This document shows positions 45,053-53,366 of a stretch of DNA of 64,000 bases, one piece after another; positions within the stretch are counted from its first letter, which is position 1, and every line of letters begins with the position of its first letter. Where the stretch lies: contig JAEUHM010000041.1 of NCBI GenBank assembly GCA_016795485.1, positions 124,001 to 188,000 on the forward strand, read 5' to 3'. The position numbers and the translations under genes are program-made. Origin of the DNA: Verrucomicrobiaceae bacterium (lineage in GTDB: Bacteria > Verrucomicrobiota > Verrucomicrobiia > Verrucomicrobiales > Verrucomicrobiaceae). Below the pieces are notes generated by a model. It made no database searches. It saw only the letters and a list, made by a program, of their open reading frames with translations, and was not told the DNA's origin.

Positions 45053-45901
45053 TCAGGCGTAAGCCCGTAGACGCGTACGAACGTCGTCTTCTAGCCTGCG
45101 AACGAACGAAAGTGTGAACTCCTCAACGTCGAGCGAGTCATCATGAACCAGCGGAGTAAGATCCATCGCAAAGTTGAGCATGGGTGTCTTGTCCGTCGTG
45201 TGGGAGTCAAAATAGGTCGCGTTAGCGTGCCGCAGGCCTTCTTCGGCAAGGTCATACCGCTTACCGCCACTGATTTGGGAGTCAAAGACCCCTAACAATG
45301 GCCGGAGGAGGTGTTCAAACTTGTCCACCTTCAACATGACTTTGTCTTTGGTGAGCAGCCAGTCGAGCTTCCGCCACACTTCACAACCATACACGATCTT
45401 TGGGCGGTGTTCTTTTGGTAGAGAGCGCAATGCCTCAATGCATCGCATGAATGTGGCCACGTGTGTATCGTGTCGGTCACATGGATTGTGCAAATAGAGC
45501 ACCTCGGGCCGCGTCTTGTCGAGAACCTCGGCAAGGTCTGATACGACATCTGGACTGCGATTGTGCTTCACATCATCGCTTGGATAGCCCAACTGGATCA
45601 TCACGCCGTATTCACCCACATAGGCCGCCTTCCGCTGCTCAATCAGACGGACGCGCTTCATTTCTTCATCCGTGTAGTCAGCGTATGGCCCTTTTCGCGG
45701 GCTACCACCACCATCGGTCACTACGACACCGCCAAACCACTTATCGCCGCTGTGAAAGCACTCCGTGATGCCATGGTAGGCGGCGATCTCAAGGTCGTCC
45801 TGGTGAGAAACAATGCCCAGGTGAGTGATGCGCTGCATGGCCTGCGCTCTTGGGGTCTCATCTGGAACAAAGATATCGTGCTTGTCGTTGCGGAAGCTCA
45901 T
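45053..45901 (-). CDS. PIG-L/LmbE-family deacetylase
   Basis: A 282-residue zinc hydrolase of the LmbE family, which removes acetyl groups from N-acetylglucosamine-type substrates. The metal site SHQDD (His33, Asp35-Asp36) and HNPCDRHDTH (His138, Asp142, His144, His147) are both recognisable. No signal peptide is seen, so it acts in the cytoplasm, unlike the two secreted sulfatases downstream. First gene of the operon, divergent from the pterin dehydratase gene. Confidence 0.87.
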   Translation of the reverse strand: MSFRNDKHDIFVPDETPRAQAMQRITHLGIVSHQDDLEIAAYHGITECFHSGDKWFGGVVVTDGGGSPRKGPYADYTDEEMKRVRLIEQRKAAYVGEYGVMIQLGYPSDDVKHNRSPDVVSDLAEVLDKTRPEVLYLHNPCDRHDTHVATFMRCIEALRSLPKEHRPKIVYGCEVWRKLDWLLTKDKVMLKVDKFEHLLRPLLGVFDSQISGGKRYDLAEEGLRHANATYFDSHTTDKTPMLNFAMDLTPLVHDDSLDVEEFTLSFVRRLEDDVRTRLRAYA

Positions 45902-45963
45902 GTCCGGTCACAGTGGCGACAACGAGCTTGTGCGCAAGCCGTGTCATGGGAAGACTCTGCCTC

Positions 45964-46251
45964 ATGAAACAGAGTGCCCTTTGCACCGATGCACAAATTG
46001 ACTCAGAACTGGCCACCTTGGAGGGCTGGCGTATCGAGGGTGGACGATTGCAGAAGCAGTTCCGGTTTAATACCTACCTGGATGGCATTCGTTTCGTAGA
46101 TCGGGTGGCTCTGCTGGCCGAGGAGATGAATCACCATCCCGATTTGCATGTCACCTGGAGAAAAGTGGAGTTTGCAGTGAGCACTCACTCGGCGGGAGGC
46201 ATCACGGCGCTCGATTTTGAACTGGCCCGCAAGGTTCAGGCGCTTTTGTGA
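45964..46251 (+). CDS. phhB: 4a-hydroxytetrahydrobiopterin (pterin carbinolamine) dehydratase
   Basis: A 95-residue protein with the PCD/DCoH signature EEMNHHPDLHVTW (His57, His58, Pro59, His62). It dehydrates 4a-carbinolamine pterin and recycles the cofactor for aromatic amino acid hydroxylases; in bacteria it may also act in molybdopterin or other pterin metabolism. The ATG at 45964 gives standard length; the frame extends upstream into the divergent gene. Possible weak promoter TTGTGC-17 bp-AAGACT at 45928-45956. No hydroxylase gene is nearby. Confidence 0.88.
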   Translation: MKQSALCTDAQIDSELATLEGWRIEGGRLQKQFRFNTYLDGIRFVDRVALLAEEMNHHPDLHVTWRKVEFAVSTHSAGGITALDFELARKVQALL

Positions 46252-46291
46252 ACGCTGGTTGCCAAATCGCGGACATGACACACATTGCCGC

Positions 46292-46720
46292 GTGCAAATC
46301 CTCCTCGCCACCATCTGCGATTTCGCCGCTGATTATCAGGGCAAATTGTGCATCCTCGGTTCATTCGATACCTTGTGCGCCCGGGAGTTTCCTGTGACTC
46401 ACCCGCAGTGCTCATTCGCGCTTCGGCTGTGCTTTGACCCTGAAGACGCCGAGAAGATCAATCTTTCGATCCGGGCTCTCGGACCAGAAGACGAGGACAT
46501 CATGCCACCGTTTCCGGCCACGATTGAAGCAGCTTTCCCACCAGGTTCGCCGCCGTTCATCACCCGGAACATCGTGCTCAATCTCCAGCGGGTGAAGTTC
46601 GACAAGCCAGGCCTGTACCGCTTCATCGTCGAGCGAGAAGGCGACGAACTGGCCGCTGTGCCGCTCCGCGTGATGCTCTTCCAAAACGAGCAACGCCAAT
46701 CTTCTGGCCCGTTCGGCTGA
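46292..46720 (+). CDS. conserved hypothetical protein (DUF6941-like), GTG start
   Basis: A 142-residue cytoplasmic protein translated from GTG (VQILLATICDFA). ICDFAADYQGKLCILGSFDTL at the start and HPQCSFALRLCFDPED, RNIVLNLQRVKFDKPGLYRFIVE later make a beta-sandwich-like pattern seen in small uncharacterised DUF6941-type proteins. No catalytic residues. It sits between phhB and dgkA; the dgkA ATG follows its stop by 7 bp, so it may be co-transcribed with it. Confidence 0.6.
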   Translation: MQILLATICDFAADYQGKLCILGSFDTLCAREFPVTHPQCSFALRLCFDPEDAEKINLSIRALGPEDEDIMPPFPATIEAAFPPGSPPFITRNIVLNLQRVKFDKPGLYRFIVEREGDELAAVPLRVMLFQNEQRQSSGPFG

Positions 46721-46727
46721 TTTGATC

Positions 46728-47087
46728 ATGAAGCGCATCATCCACGCTCTGCGCGGTTTTCCCCCAGCGTGGAATGGGCTTGTGAGACTGGTGAAGACGG
46801 AGCGCCATGCGCGTTTTCACCTCGTTGCCACCGTGGGTGTGATCGTCGCGGGCTTGGTATTGCAGATCTCGCGGTATGACTGGATGTGGATCACGTTGGC
46901 CATGGGCATGGTCTGGGCCGCTGAGGCCATCAACTCCGGGCTGGAGCGGCTCGCCGACCGCATCACCCGGGAGACGGACCAAGAGATCGGTGCAGCCAAG
47001 GACCTCGCCGCCGGTGGGGTGCTCGCCGCAGCGATCGCAGCAGTGGTCATCGGAGCCTTGGTTTTCCTGCCGTATTTGAGCTTGTGA
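46728..47087 (+). CDS. dgkA: diacylglycerol/undecaprenol kinase
   Basis: A 119-residue inner-membrane kinase of the prokaryotic DgkA type. EAINSGLERLAD is the family signature, with AAKDLAAGG as the lipid-binding helix end, and three spans are evident (VATVGVIVAGLVLQI, WMWITLAMGMVWAAEAIN, VLAAAIAAVVIGALVFL). It phosphorylates diacylglycerol or undecaprenol, feeding the wall-lipid carrier pool along with uppP and murJ elsewhere in the window. The ATG at 46728 was chosen over an in-frame TTG two codons upstream. Confidence 0.93.
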   Translation: MKRIIHALRGFPPAWNGLVRLVKTERHARFHLVATVGVIVAGLVLQISRYDWMWITLAMGMVWAAEAINSGLERLADRITRETDQEIGAAKDLAAGGVLAAAIAAVVIGALVFLPYLSL

Positions 47088-47099
47088 AATTTTTCACAA
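47082..47099. other. perfect inverted repeat at the end of dgkA
   Basis: TTGTGAAA-TT-TTTCACAA: two perfect 8 nt arms with a 2 nt centre, overlapping the dgkA TGA stop and lying 8 bp upstream of the putative nuoE promoter. It is AT-rich and could be an operator or a short hairpin. Confidence 0.3.
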
Positions 47100-47106
47100 A
47101 ATCGCC

Positions 47107-47134
47107 TTGCCGCTGCCTAGTCGGGGCGGATAGT
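47107..47134 (+). promoter_or_regulatory. putative nuoE promoter
   Basis: TTGCCG (47107-47112), a 16 bp spacer and GATAGT (47129-47134), 17 bp before the nuoE ATG. Confidence 0.35.
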
Positions 47135-47151
47135 CGGTTTGCAGCAAGTTC

Positions 47152-47646
47152 ATGGAAGTCCCCGCAGATCTCGAAGCCCGTATTGATGAGGCCATCACGC
47201 ACTACCCGGTGTCCCGGAGGAGTGCTGTTCTGCCAGTGCTGCACCTGCTCCAGCATCATTTCCGCTACATCACCGAGGAGTCAGTAGCTTGGACCGCCGC
47301 AAAACTCGGTCTTGAGCCCATCCAAGTGCTGGAGGTGGTAACGTTTTACCCCGGCTTCCGCCAGACAGCCCCCGGCAAGGTCCATGTGCGCGTCTGTCGC
47401 ACGCTAGCGTGTGCCATGGCTGGCAGCTATGAACTGCTGGAGAAGTTTTGCCAAGCCAGCGGCATTGACCGTGAGGCTATCAATCACCACCACCCGATCG
47501 GGGTAAGCCCGGACGGCAAATACAGCATCGAGTTCGTCGAGTGCTTGGCCAGTTGTGGCACGGCTCCGGTGTGTTTAGTCGAAGATGACCTGCACGAGAA
47601 AGTGGATCCCGCTGCCGTGGACAAAGTGTTGGCGCAATATTCCTGA
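47152..47646 (+). CDS. nuoE: NADH-quinone oxidoreductase subunit E (24 kDa, 2Fe-2S)
   Basis: A 164-residue thioredoxin-like [2Fe-2S] protein of complex I's NADH module. The cluster ligands are Cys82, Cys87, Cys131 and Cys135 (VCRTLAC and CLASC motifs), with VVTFYPGF typical of the family. In most bacteria nuoE is followed by nuoF; here neither nuoF nor any other nuo gene is adjacent in the window. It could serve complex I or an NAD-dependent hydrogenase/formate dehydrogenase. Preceded by the putative promoter and inverted repeat. Confidence 0.9.
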   Translation: MEVPADLEARIDEAITHYPVSRRSAVLPVLHLLQHHFRYITEESVAWTAAKLGLEPIQVLEVVTFYPGFRQTAPGKVHVRVCRTLACAMAGSYELLEKFCQASGIDREAINHHHPIGVSPDGKYSIEFVECLASCGTAPVCLVEDDLHEKVDPAAVDKVLAQYS

Positions 47647-47706
47647 TCCAGCATTTTGCACTTACTGCTGCTGGAAAAGTGGCGGAGACGCCCGTAGATT
47701 TCCGTT

Positions 47707-48585
47707 GTGAAAAGCGCCAAAGCACTCCTCCTGACCTCATTGCTGACCCTTCCTGGGCACACGCAAGAGAAGAAAGCTGACAAGCCAGCCGCTGCCGAAG
47801 TCGTCGAAGCAGTTAAAACGGAAGTCCGGCGCGCCGAGATTCCCGAAGAACTTCTCGGCGATGAGCACTTGAGAGAAGAGTTTGGTGTGAATGGCATCAC
47901 CACGCCATCCATTGAAGCCATCTTCGAACTGCTAGACACCTTGGGCACGCTTTCCTACGACCGCCTCAATCGCCCCATCCCGGCGAAAGCACCAACCGAT
48001 CGAGTAGCTGTTTCCTTGAGCCTTGGCACTCTCATCGCCGACGGATTCCTGGTAGTGCAGTGCGAGAAGTTGGAATCCATGGATGAAATTGGCCGCTCAC
48101 TCCTGAAGCACGCCAAGATCCTCGGCGCTGGAGCTCGCATGAATCGCCATAGTCAGAGTTTGTTGGAGCAAAGCATCTCGGGAGATTGGAAAAAACTGCG
48201 CGTCGAGCTCTCGAAGACCCAATTTGATGTCGAAGCCGAGATGGTTCAGTTGCGGGATGTGGACATTGCACACCTCGTGAGCTTGGGTGGCTGGTTAAGG
48301 GCCTTCCACATCGCCACACAGGCCGTTCACGAGAACTATCATCCGGACAAAACACGCAACTTGGCCCGCCGTGACATCACCGAGTACTTTTTGCAAAGCC
48401 TTGAGGGGCTTTCGGAAAAAGTGCAGCAAATCGAAGTCGTGAAGCAGATCCGTGAGGGTCTACAGGACCTCATGCCAATGGTGGACGTGCCAGAGGGCAA
48501 GGAGTTGACCAAAGAAGAGGTGGAGGCGCTTTTCAAGAAAGCGCGGTCATTCACCAAGATGGTCGAAGCGACGATAGGAGCTTGA
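47707..48585 (+). CDS. exported hypothetical protein, GTG start
   Basis: A 292-residue protein from GTG 47707. The N-terminus MKSAKALLLTSLLTLPGHTQ is a signal peptide. The mature part is mostly helical with Glu/Lys-rich segments (KADKPAAAEVVEAVKTEVRR). GTLSYDRLNRPIP and LGTLIADGFLVVQCE are the most distinctive parts; DHxx-type catalytic motifs are not seen. I do not recognise the family; Verrucomicrobia-specific role possible. It starts 60 bp after nuoE. Confidence 0.7.
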   Translation: MKSAKALLLTSLLTLPGHTQEKKADKPAAAEVVEAVKTEVRRAEIPEELLGDEHLREEFGVNGITTPSIEAIFELLDTLGTLSYDRLNRPIPAKAPTDRVAVSLSLGTLIADGFLVVQCEKLESMDEIGRSLLKHAKILGAGARMNRHSQSLLEQSISGDWKKLRVELSKTQFDVEAEMVQLRDVDIAHLVSLGGWLRAFHIATQAVHENYHPDKTRNLARRDITEYFLQSLEGLSEKVQQIEVVKQIREGLQDLMPMVDVPEGKELTKEEVEALFKKARSFTKMVEATIGA

Positions 48586-48601
48586 TTTCTCGCTCACGAG
48601 C

Positions 48602-48629
48602 TTGAGCAGGTTGCTTGGCACGCTAAATA
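48602..48629 (+). promoter_or_regulatory. putative promoter of the DHDPS-like gene
   Basis: TTGAGC (48602-48607), a 16 bp spacer and TAAATA (48624-48629). It ends 8 bp before the ATG, so the transcript would be nearly leaderless. Confidence 0.35.
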
Positions 48630-48637
48630 GCCGTGCC

Positions 48638-49759
48638 ATGACCGATCTCATTACCGATCCCAAAGACCTACGTCCAAACACACCGTGGTCCGCTACCAAG
48701 TGGGCTTATGTCGGTGAAGAAGAACTGGTCGATCACACAACGAGAGCCCGCTTGTGTGTGGCTACCTTACTACCATTCGCGGACAAAAAGCCAGACTGGG
48801 ACGGCTTTGTCCGAAGCATCGCTTGGATGAAGCGGAGCGCTGACCACTATGGGGTGGAGATGGACTTTGTGCTCAATGCAGACACTGGCTACATCTTTGA
48901 CATGGACGACCAGCAGTATGCTGAAGTGCTCCAACGCTTCCGTGAGTCGTTCCCTGATCAGCGGTTCATCGCGGGCATCACCGCGAGAGGTGCTGAGGCC
49001 GATGATCGGTTCAAAGCCGAGCGCTATTGGCCACTGCTAGACATCGCTCAACAGTACGAGAACTGCGAGGTCATGATCATGACCTCCAAGTGGCTCAATA
49101 CACTGGAAGCAGAAGCACGGCGTGACGCCTACTTTGAAATTGCCGAGCATTGCATTCGCCCGGCCATCGCTCATGCGCTTGAGCCTGCATTTGTGCCATG
49201 GGCCACTCCGTATGAGCCGTGGCTATTCCATCAGATCGCCCTGCACCCGAAGTACGTCGGAGGCAAAGTCAGCACCCTGGATGAGCCACACTTCCTCTAC
49301 TGGGCCGCCATGTGCAAAGACCTCAACCTTCCGTTCGCACCACACAGTGGAGATGACTACGGCATCGCTAGCGCCATCAAAATGGGCCTCCCCTTGCTCA
49401 TTGGAGCGGGAGTGAGCGCCGCACCGCTCATCTGTGCCGCAAAAGACATGTGGTTGTTAGACGACGTGCCAGGCAAGCGCTTCAAAACCGGCACCGGGCG
49501 GTTTGATACCCGTGTGTACAAAGTTTTTGAGGCGTTCCAGTCCATGGAAGATCAAGTCTTCCGTCTGGATGAACGCATGAGCGCCTCGGCCTATAAACAC
49601 AGCACCGCGCATGTGCTTCATGAGCTCGGAATCCTCGCTCACCCAGAGGCACATCCGTCATGCAAGGACCTTCGTGGCAATGACGAGGCCGCTCGCATGA
49701 AGGACGCCCTCAGGCGACCCAGACGGATCGCCAAGCGTTTGGGCATTCCTGAGTTCTAG
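48638..49759 (+). CDS. dihydrodipicolinate synthase-like aldolase family protein
   Basis: A 373-residue cytoplasmic TIM-barrel protein. I see the pattern of the DapA/N-acetylneuraminate lyase-like group: VLNADTGYIFDMDDQQYAEVL, RFIAGITARGAEADDR and a potential Schiff-base Lys in YVGGKVSTLDEPHFLYW. It is about 75 residues longer than DapA and the match is distant (a DUF993-like relative is an alternative). The substrate is unknown, probably a keto-acid aldol from sugar catabolism. It converges with the efflux-cluster end, 15 bp between stops. Confidence 0.5.
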   Translation: MTDLITDPKDLRPNTPWSATKWAYVGEEELVDHTTRARLCVATLLPFADKKPDWDGFVRSIAWMKRSADHYGVEMDFVLNADTGYIFDMDDQQYAEVLQRFRESFPDQRFIAGITARGAEADDRFKAERYWPLLDIAQQYENCEVMIMTSKWLNTLEAEARRDAYFEIAEHCIRPAIAHALEPAFVPWATPYEPWLFHQIALHPKYVGGKVSTLDEPHFLYWAAMCKDLNLPFAPHSGDDYGIASAIKMGLPLLIGAGVSAAPLICAAKDMWLLDDVPGKRFKTGTGRFDTRVYKVFEAFQSMEDQVFRLDERMSASAYKHSTAHVLHELGILAHPEAHPSCKDLRGNDEAARMKDALRRPRRIAKRLGIPEF

Positions 49760-49774
49760 CAGAAGACTGACTGC

Positions 49775-50209
49775 CTATTCTTTTGCCGAAGGGCACTTGC
49801 AGACCCATTCCTGGCTGGAACATTCGGCACAAACGCTGGTGTTGTAGTTGAACCGTGCCGTGATGGCTTTTGCGGTTGGCGTGTCCCTAAACTGGAGAAT
49901 GAGCCACTCGCCCGGCTTGATGGTGGGGAGTGAGAATCCTTTTTCTGTGCGAGTGACAGCTATCTTCACAGGCTGCTCTCGTGTGCCTCCAGTCGCCGTC
50001 AATGTTTGTTCGGCGAGTGTCACTTGTTTCATGTCTTTATCGAGCAGAGCGATGTGAAATTGATCACCTTTGACGGTGACTTCGCCATGCATGGTTTCAT
50101 TTTTGCTGAACTCAAGGATGCGGCCGCCGTTCGGGCCGAGTTCGACGCCTTGATGCGCGAAGGCGAAGCTGCTGATGAGGGTGATAACGAGGATGAGTTT
50201 GGTTTTCAT
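49775..50209 (-). CDS. small exported Cys-rich protein of the RND efflux operon
   Basis: A 144-residue periplasmic protein with a signal peptide (MKTKLILVITLISSFAFA) followed by HQGVELGPNGGRILEF, a segment common to proteins linked to metal efflux systems (CzcE/CusB-like N-termini). The C-terminus has four Cys in a C-x2-C-x6-C-x-C pattern (CAECSSQEWVCKC), a likely metal ligand set. It is the last gene of the operon, 36 bp after the RND pump gene, and may deliver or buffer metal for the pump. Confidence 0.7.
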   Translation of the reverse strand: MKTKLILVITLISSFAFAHQGVELGPNGGRILEFSKNETMHGEVTVKGDQFHIALLDKDMKQVTLAEQTLTATGGTREQPVKIAVTRTEKGFSLPTIKPGEWLILQFRDTPTAKAITARFNYNTSVCAECSSQEWVCKCPSAKE

Positions 50210-50245
50210 GTTTTGTCGTTGGGTTGTGGTTGGGTTAGGTGGGGG

Positions 50246-53200
50246 TTAGATGGATGCGGGTGCGGAATGATTCACCGCTGACTCAGCGGCTTTGCGGCCG
50301 AAGAGATAAAACACGGCGGGCGTAACCATGAGGTCGAGGAAGGTGCTGCTGACGAGGCCGCCGACAATGACGACGGCGACGGGGTAGAGGATTTCTTTGC
50401 CGGGCTCGTGCGCGGCGAGGAGCAGCGGGATCAAGGCGATGCCGGCGCTGAGGGCGGTCATCAAAACGGGCACGAGTCGCTCCAGGGTGCCGCGCACGAT
50501 CATTTGGCGGGTGAATTTTTCGCCCTCGTGCTCCATGAGGTGCAGGTAGTGGCTGATCATCATGATGCCATTCCGCGCGGCGACGCCGCCGACGGCGATG
50601 AAGCCGACGATGGTGGCGATGCTGATGTTGTTGATGAGCACAAAGGTGAGCGCGAGGCCGCCCATGAGAGCGAGCGGGATGTTCAGCATGACTTGCAGCG
50701 CGAGCGAGAGGCTGCGGAAGTAGCTGAAGAGCAGGATGGTCACGGCGAGCAGCACGAGGCCGAAGTAGAAGGCGATGCGCTTCGCGGCGGCTTGCTGGGC
50801 CTGGAACTCGCCCTCGAAGCGGAGGAAGTAGCCTTCGGGGAGTTTTACTTTTTCCTTCACCTCGGCGTCCCAGCGGGTGACGAGGCTTTCGAGATCACGC
50901 ACGGAGGTGTTGGCTCCGATGATGATGCGGCGCTGGGTGTTTTCGCGGTTGATGACGTTGGGGCCTTTGCCTTCGCGGATGTCGGCGACGAGGTTCAAAG
51001 GGATGCGCTGGCCTTTATCGGTCTCGATGAGCAGCGAGCCGAGTTTTTCCGGTGAGTCGCGCCAGCTTTCGGGCAGGCGCAGCACGAGATCGACGGTGCG
51101 CTGGCCTTCGCGGAGTTCGGTCATGGTTTCACCACCGAGCATGGAGGAGACTTGCTCATTGATCTGGCCGGGCTGCACGCCGTAGGCGAGTGCGCGCTCG
51201 CGGTTCACCTCGATCTTGATCTGCGCGATGGGCACCTGCGCCTCGACGCCGACATCGGTGAGGCCGGGGATGGTTTTGCCGATCTCGCTGACCTGCGCCC
51301 CTTTTTCGCGCAACACGTTGAGGTCGGGGCCGAAGATTTTCACGGCGATCTTCCAATACGCGCCGCTGAGCATGTGGCTCAAACGATGGCCGATGGGCTG
51401 GCCGACATTCAAGAAGGTGCCGGGGATGGCGGAGAGCTTTTGGCGGATTTCTTCAAAGACTGCCTCGCGATGTCTGCCGCCTTCTTTGAACTCCACATCG
51501 AACTCATTCACGCTGACGGGCATGACGTGATCATCCTTCTCCGCACGGCCTGCACGTCTGCCGACGCTTTTGACCTCGGGGATGGTTTGCAGCAGGCGTG
51601 TGCCGACATCGCCGATCTCGTTGGATTGCGCCAAGGAGGTGCCGGGAGCACTGGCGAGCGAAATGGTAGCGCTGCCTTCATTAAAGGTTGGCAGGAACTC
51701 CTTGCCCATCATCGGGTAAAGCATGAGCGCGGCGATGAGGAGCATGCCCGCGAGCAAAATGACGATGGTGGGTGCTCCGAGGGCGATTTTGAGGAAGGTG
51801 CGCTCGACGAGCCACTTCATCGCTTTGACGATAAAACCATCGCCGTGGGCTTTTCCGCCGGTTTTGAGCAAAAGAGAGCACAAGACGGGAATCACGGTCA
51901 GCGAGACGACGAACGACGCGGCCATGCTGGTGATCGTGGCGATGGCGATGGGCCGGAAGAGGCAGCCTTCGAGGCCTTCGAGGCCAAAGAGCGGCATGAA
52001 GACCAGAATGATCAGCACGGTGGCGTAGAGGATCGAATTTCGCACTTCGCTGGAGGCGCTGGCGATGATTTCGAGCTTTGGTTTGCCGGGATTTTCGCGA
52101 AGACGGCGGAAGACGTTCTCCACATCGACGATGGCATCATCCACGACCATGCCGATGGCCACGGCGAGGCCGCCGAGCGTCATCGAGTTCACGCTGACGC
52201 CGAAGGCTTTGAAGGTCAAAATCGTGACTGCAAAGGACAATGGCATGGCCATGAGCGTGATGGCCGTGGTGCGCAGGCTGAGCAGGAAGAGAAACAGGAT
52301 GATCGTGACCATGATCGCGCCGTCGCGGATGGCTTCTTTGAGATTGCCGATGGCGTGCTCGATGAAGTCGCCCTGGCGGAACATGATCTCGACGGTGACG
52401 CCTTCGGGCAGCGTGGGGCGGAGTTCTTCAAGAGCAGTTTCGATTTGGGCGCTGAGCTTCAGCGTGTCAAAGCCAGGCGCTTTGTCGATGCTGAGGATGA
52501 CGCCCATGGTGCCGTTCACGCTGGCATCGCCGCGCATCGTCTGCACCGCGTGGCGCACCTCGGCGACATCGCTGATGAGCACGGGGCGGCTGCCGACGGT
52601 CTTGATGACGGTTTTCGCGAGGTCATCGAGGCTGGTGGTCATGCCGAGATTCCGCACCATGATCTCGCGCGGACCGGCTTGCAGGTAACCGCTCGTCGCA
52701 TTGCCCGCCGCACGACTCACGGCGGCCTGCACTTCAGCAAACGTGATGCCAAACGCGGCCAGGCGATGCGGATTGGGCTCCACCTGGATTTGTTTCACAC
52801 CACCGCCGATGGTGAGCACCTCGGCGATGCCGCTGATGCTCTGCAATCGCCGCCGCAGCGTCCAATCCGCCATGGTGCGCAGGTCCATCGGCGCGATGTA
52901 GCCTTCTTCTCCGGGCTTTTTCTCGCAGCGCAGGCCGACGAGCAAGATCTCGCCCATGAGCGATGAAACGGGCGTCATGCCCGGTGTGACATCTTTGGGC
53001 AGTGATGACAGCACGCTCTGCATGCGCTCCTGCACGAGCTGGCGTGCGCGGTAGATGTCCGTGCCCCACGCGAACTCCGCAAAGATGAGCGAGAGACCGA
53101 CATCGGAGTTCGAGCGCAAGCGATCGAGCCCGCCAACGCCTTGCACCGCGCTTTCGAGCGGCTGCGTGACGAGTGTCTCGACCTCTTCCGGCGCGAGGCC

Positions 53201-53362
53201 GGGAGCCTCCGTCAAGATGGTGACGGTGGGCTTCGTCATGTCCGGCAGCACTTCGACAGGCAATTGCGTGAGCGTTTGATAGCCGAAGAGAAGCACCAGC
53301 AGCGCCGCCATGAGAACGAGCGGCCGGTGATGCAGCGAGAAACGGATGAGGGCGTTTAGCAT
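50246..53362 (-). CDS. RND efflux pump, CzcA/CusA-like or HAE-type
   Basis: A 1038-residue inner-membrane proton-driven pump with twelve expected spans and two large periplasmic loops. The N-terminus (MLNALIRFSLHHRPLVLMAA) and PDMTKPTVTILTEAPGLAPEEVETLV are typical of the heavy-metal RND group. Span 4 reads AIGMVVDDAIVDVENVF: it has the Asp-Asp pair typical of drug-type pumps and lacks the first Asp of the DFG motif of the CzcA group. Substrate is therefore ambiguous; the Cys/His-rich neighbours suggest a metal such as Zn, Cd, Co or Cu. The gene is 4 bp downstream of the adaptor gene. Codon use appears more GC-rich than its flanks. Confidence 0.9.
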   Translation of the reverse strand: MLNALIRFSLHHRPLVLMAALLVLLFGYQTLTQLPVEVLPDMTKPTVTILTEAPGLAPEEVETLVTQPLESAVQGVGGLDRLRSNSDVGLSLIFAEFAWGTDIYRARQLVQERMQSVLSSLPKDVTPGMTPVSSLMGEILLVGLRCEKKPGEEGYIAPMDLRTMADWTLRRRLQSISGIAEVLTIGGGVKQIQVEPNPHRLAAFGITFAEVQAAVSRAAGNATSGYLQAGPREIMVRNLGMTTSLDDLAKTVIKTVGSRPVLISDVAEVRHAVQTMRGDASVNGTMGVILSIDKAPGFDTLKLSAQIETALEELRPTLPEGVTVEIMFRQGDFIEHAIGNLKEAIRDGAIMVTIILFLFLLSLRTTAITLMAMPLSFAVTILTFKAFGVSVNSMTLGGLAVAIGMVVDDAIVDVENVFRRLRENPGKPKLEIIASASSEVRNSILYATVLIILVFMPLFGLEGLEGCLFRPIAIATITSMAASFVVSLTVIPVLCSLLLKTGGKAHGDGFIVKAMKWLVERTFLKIALGAPTIVILLAGMLLIAALMLYPMMGKEFLPTFNEGSATISLASAPGTSLAQSNEIGDVGTRLLQTIPEVKSVGRRAGRAEKDDHVMPVSVNEFDVEFKEGGRHREAVFEEIRQKLSAIPGTFLNVGQPIGHRLSHMLSGAYWKIAVKIFGPDLNVLREKGAQVSEIGKTIPGLTDVGVEAQVPIAQIKIEVNRERALAYGVQPGQINEQVSSMLGGETMTELREGQRTVDLVLRLPESWRDSPEKLGSLLIETDKGQRIPLNLVADIREGKGPNVINRENTQRRIIIGANTSVRDLESLVTRWDAEVKEKVKLPEGYFLRFEGEFQAQQAAAKRIAFYFGLVLLAVTILLFSYFRSLSLALQVMLNIPLALMGGLALTFVLINNISIATIVGFIAVGGVAARNGIMMISHYLHLMEHEGEKFTRQMIVRGTLERLVPVLMTALSAGIALIPLLLAAHEPGKEILYPVAVVIVGGLVSSTFLDLMVTPAVFYLFGRKAAESAVNHSAPASI

Positions 53363-53366
53363 GGGA

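Noticed and set aside
51152..52966. 604-codon plus-strand open frame inside the RND pump gene
   Set aside because: It is antisense to a clear RND pump with conserved motifs, its product is rich in Asp/His/Gly with no domain, and it is explained by high GC3 of the pump gene.
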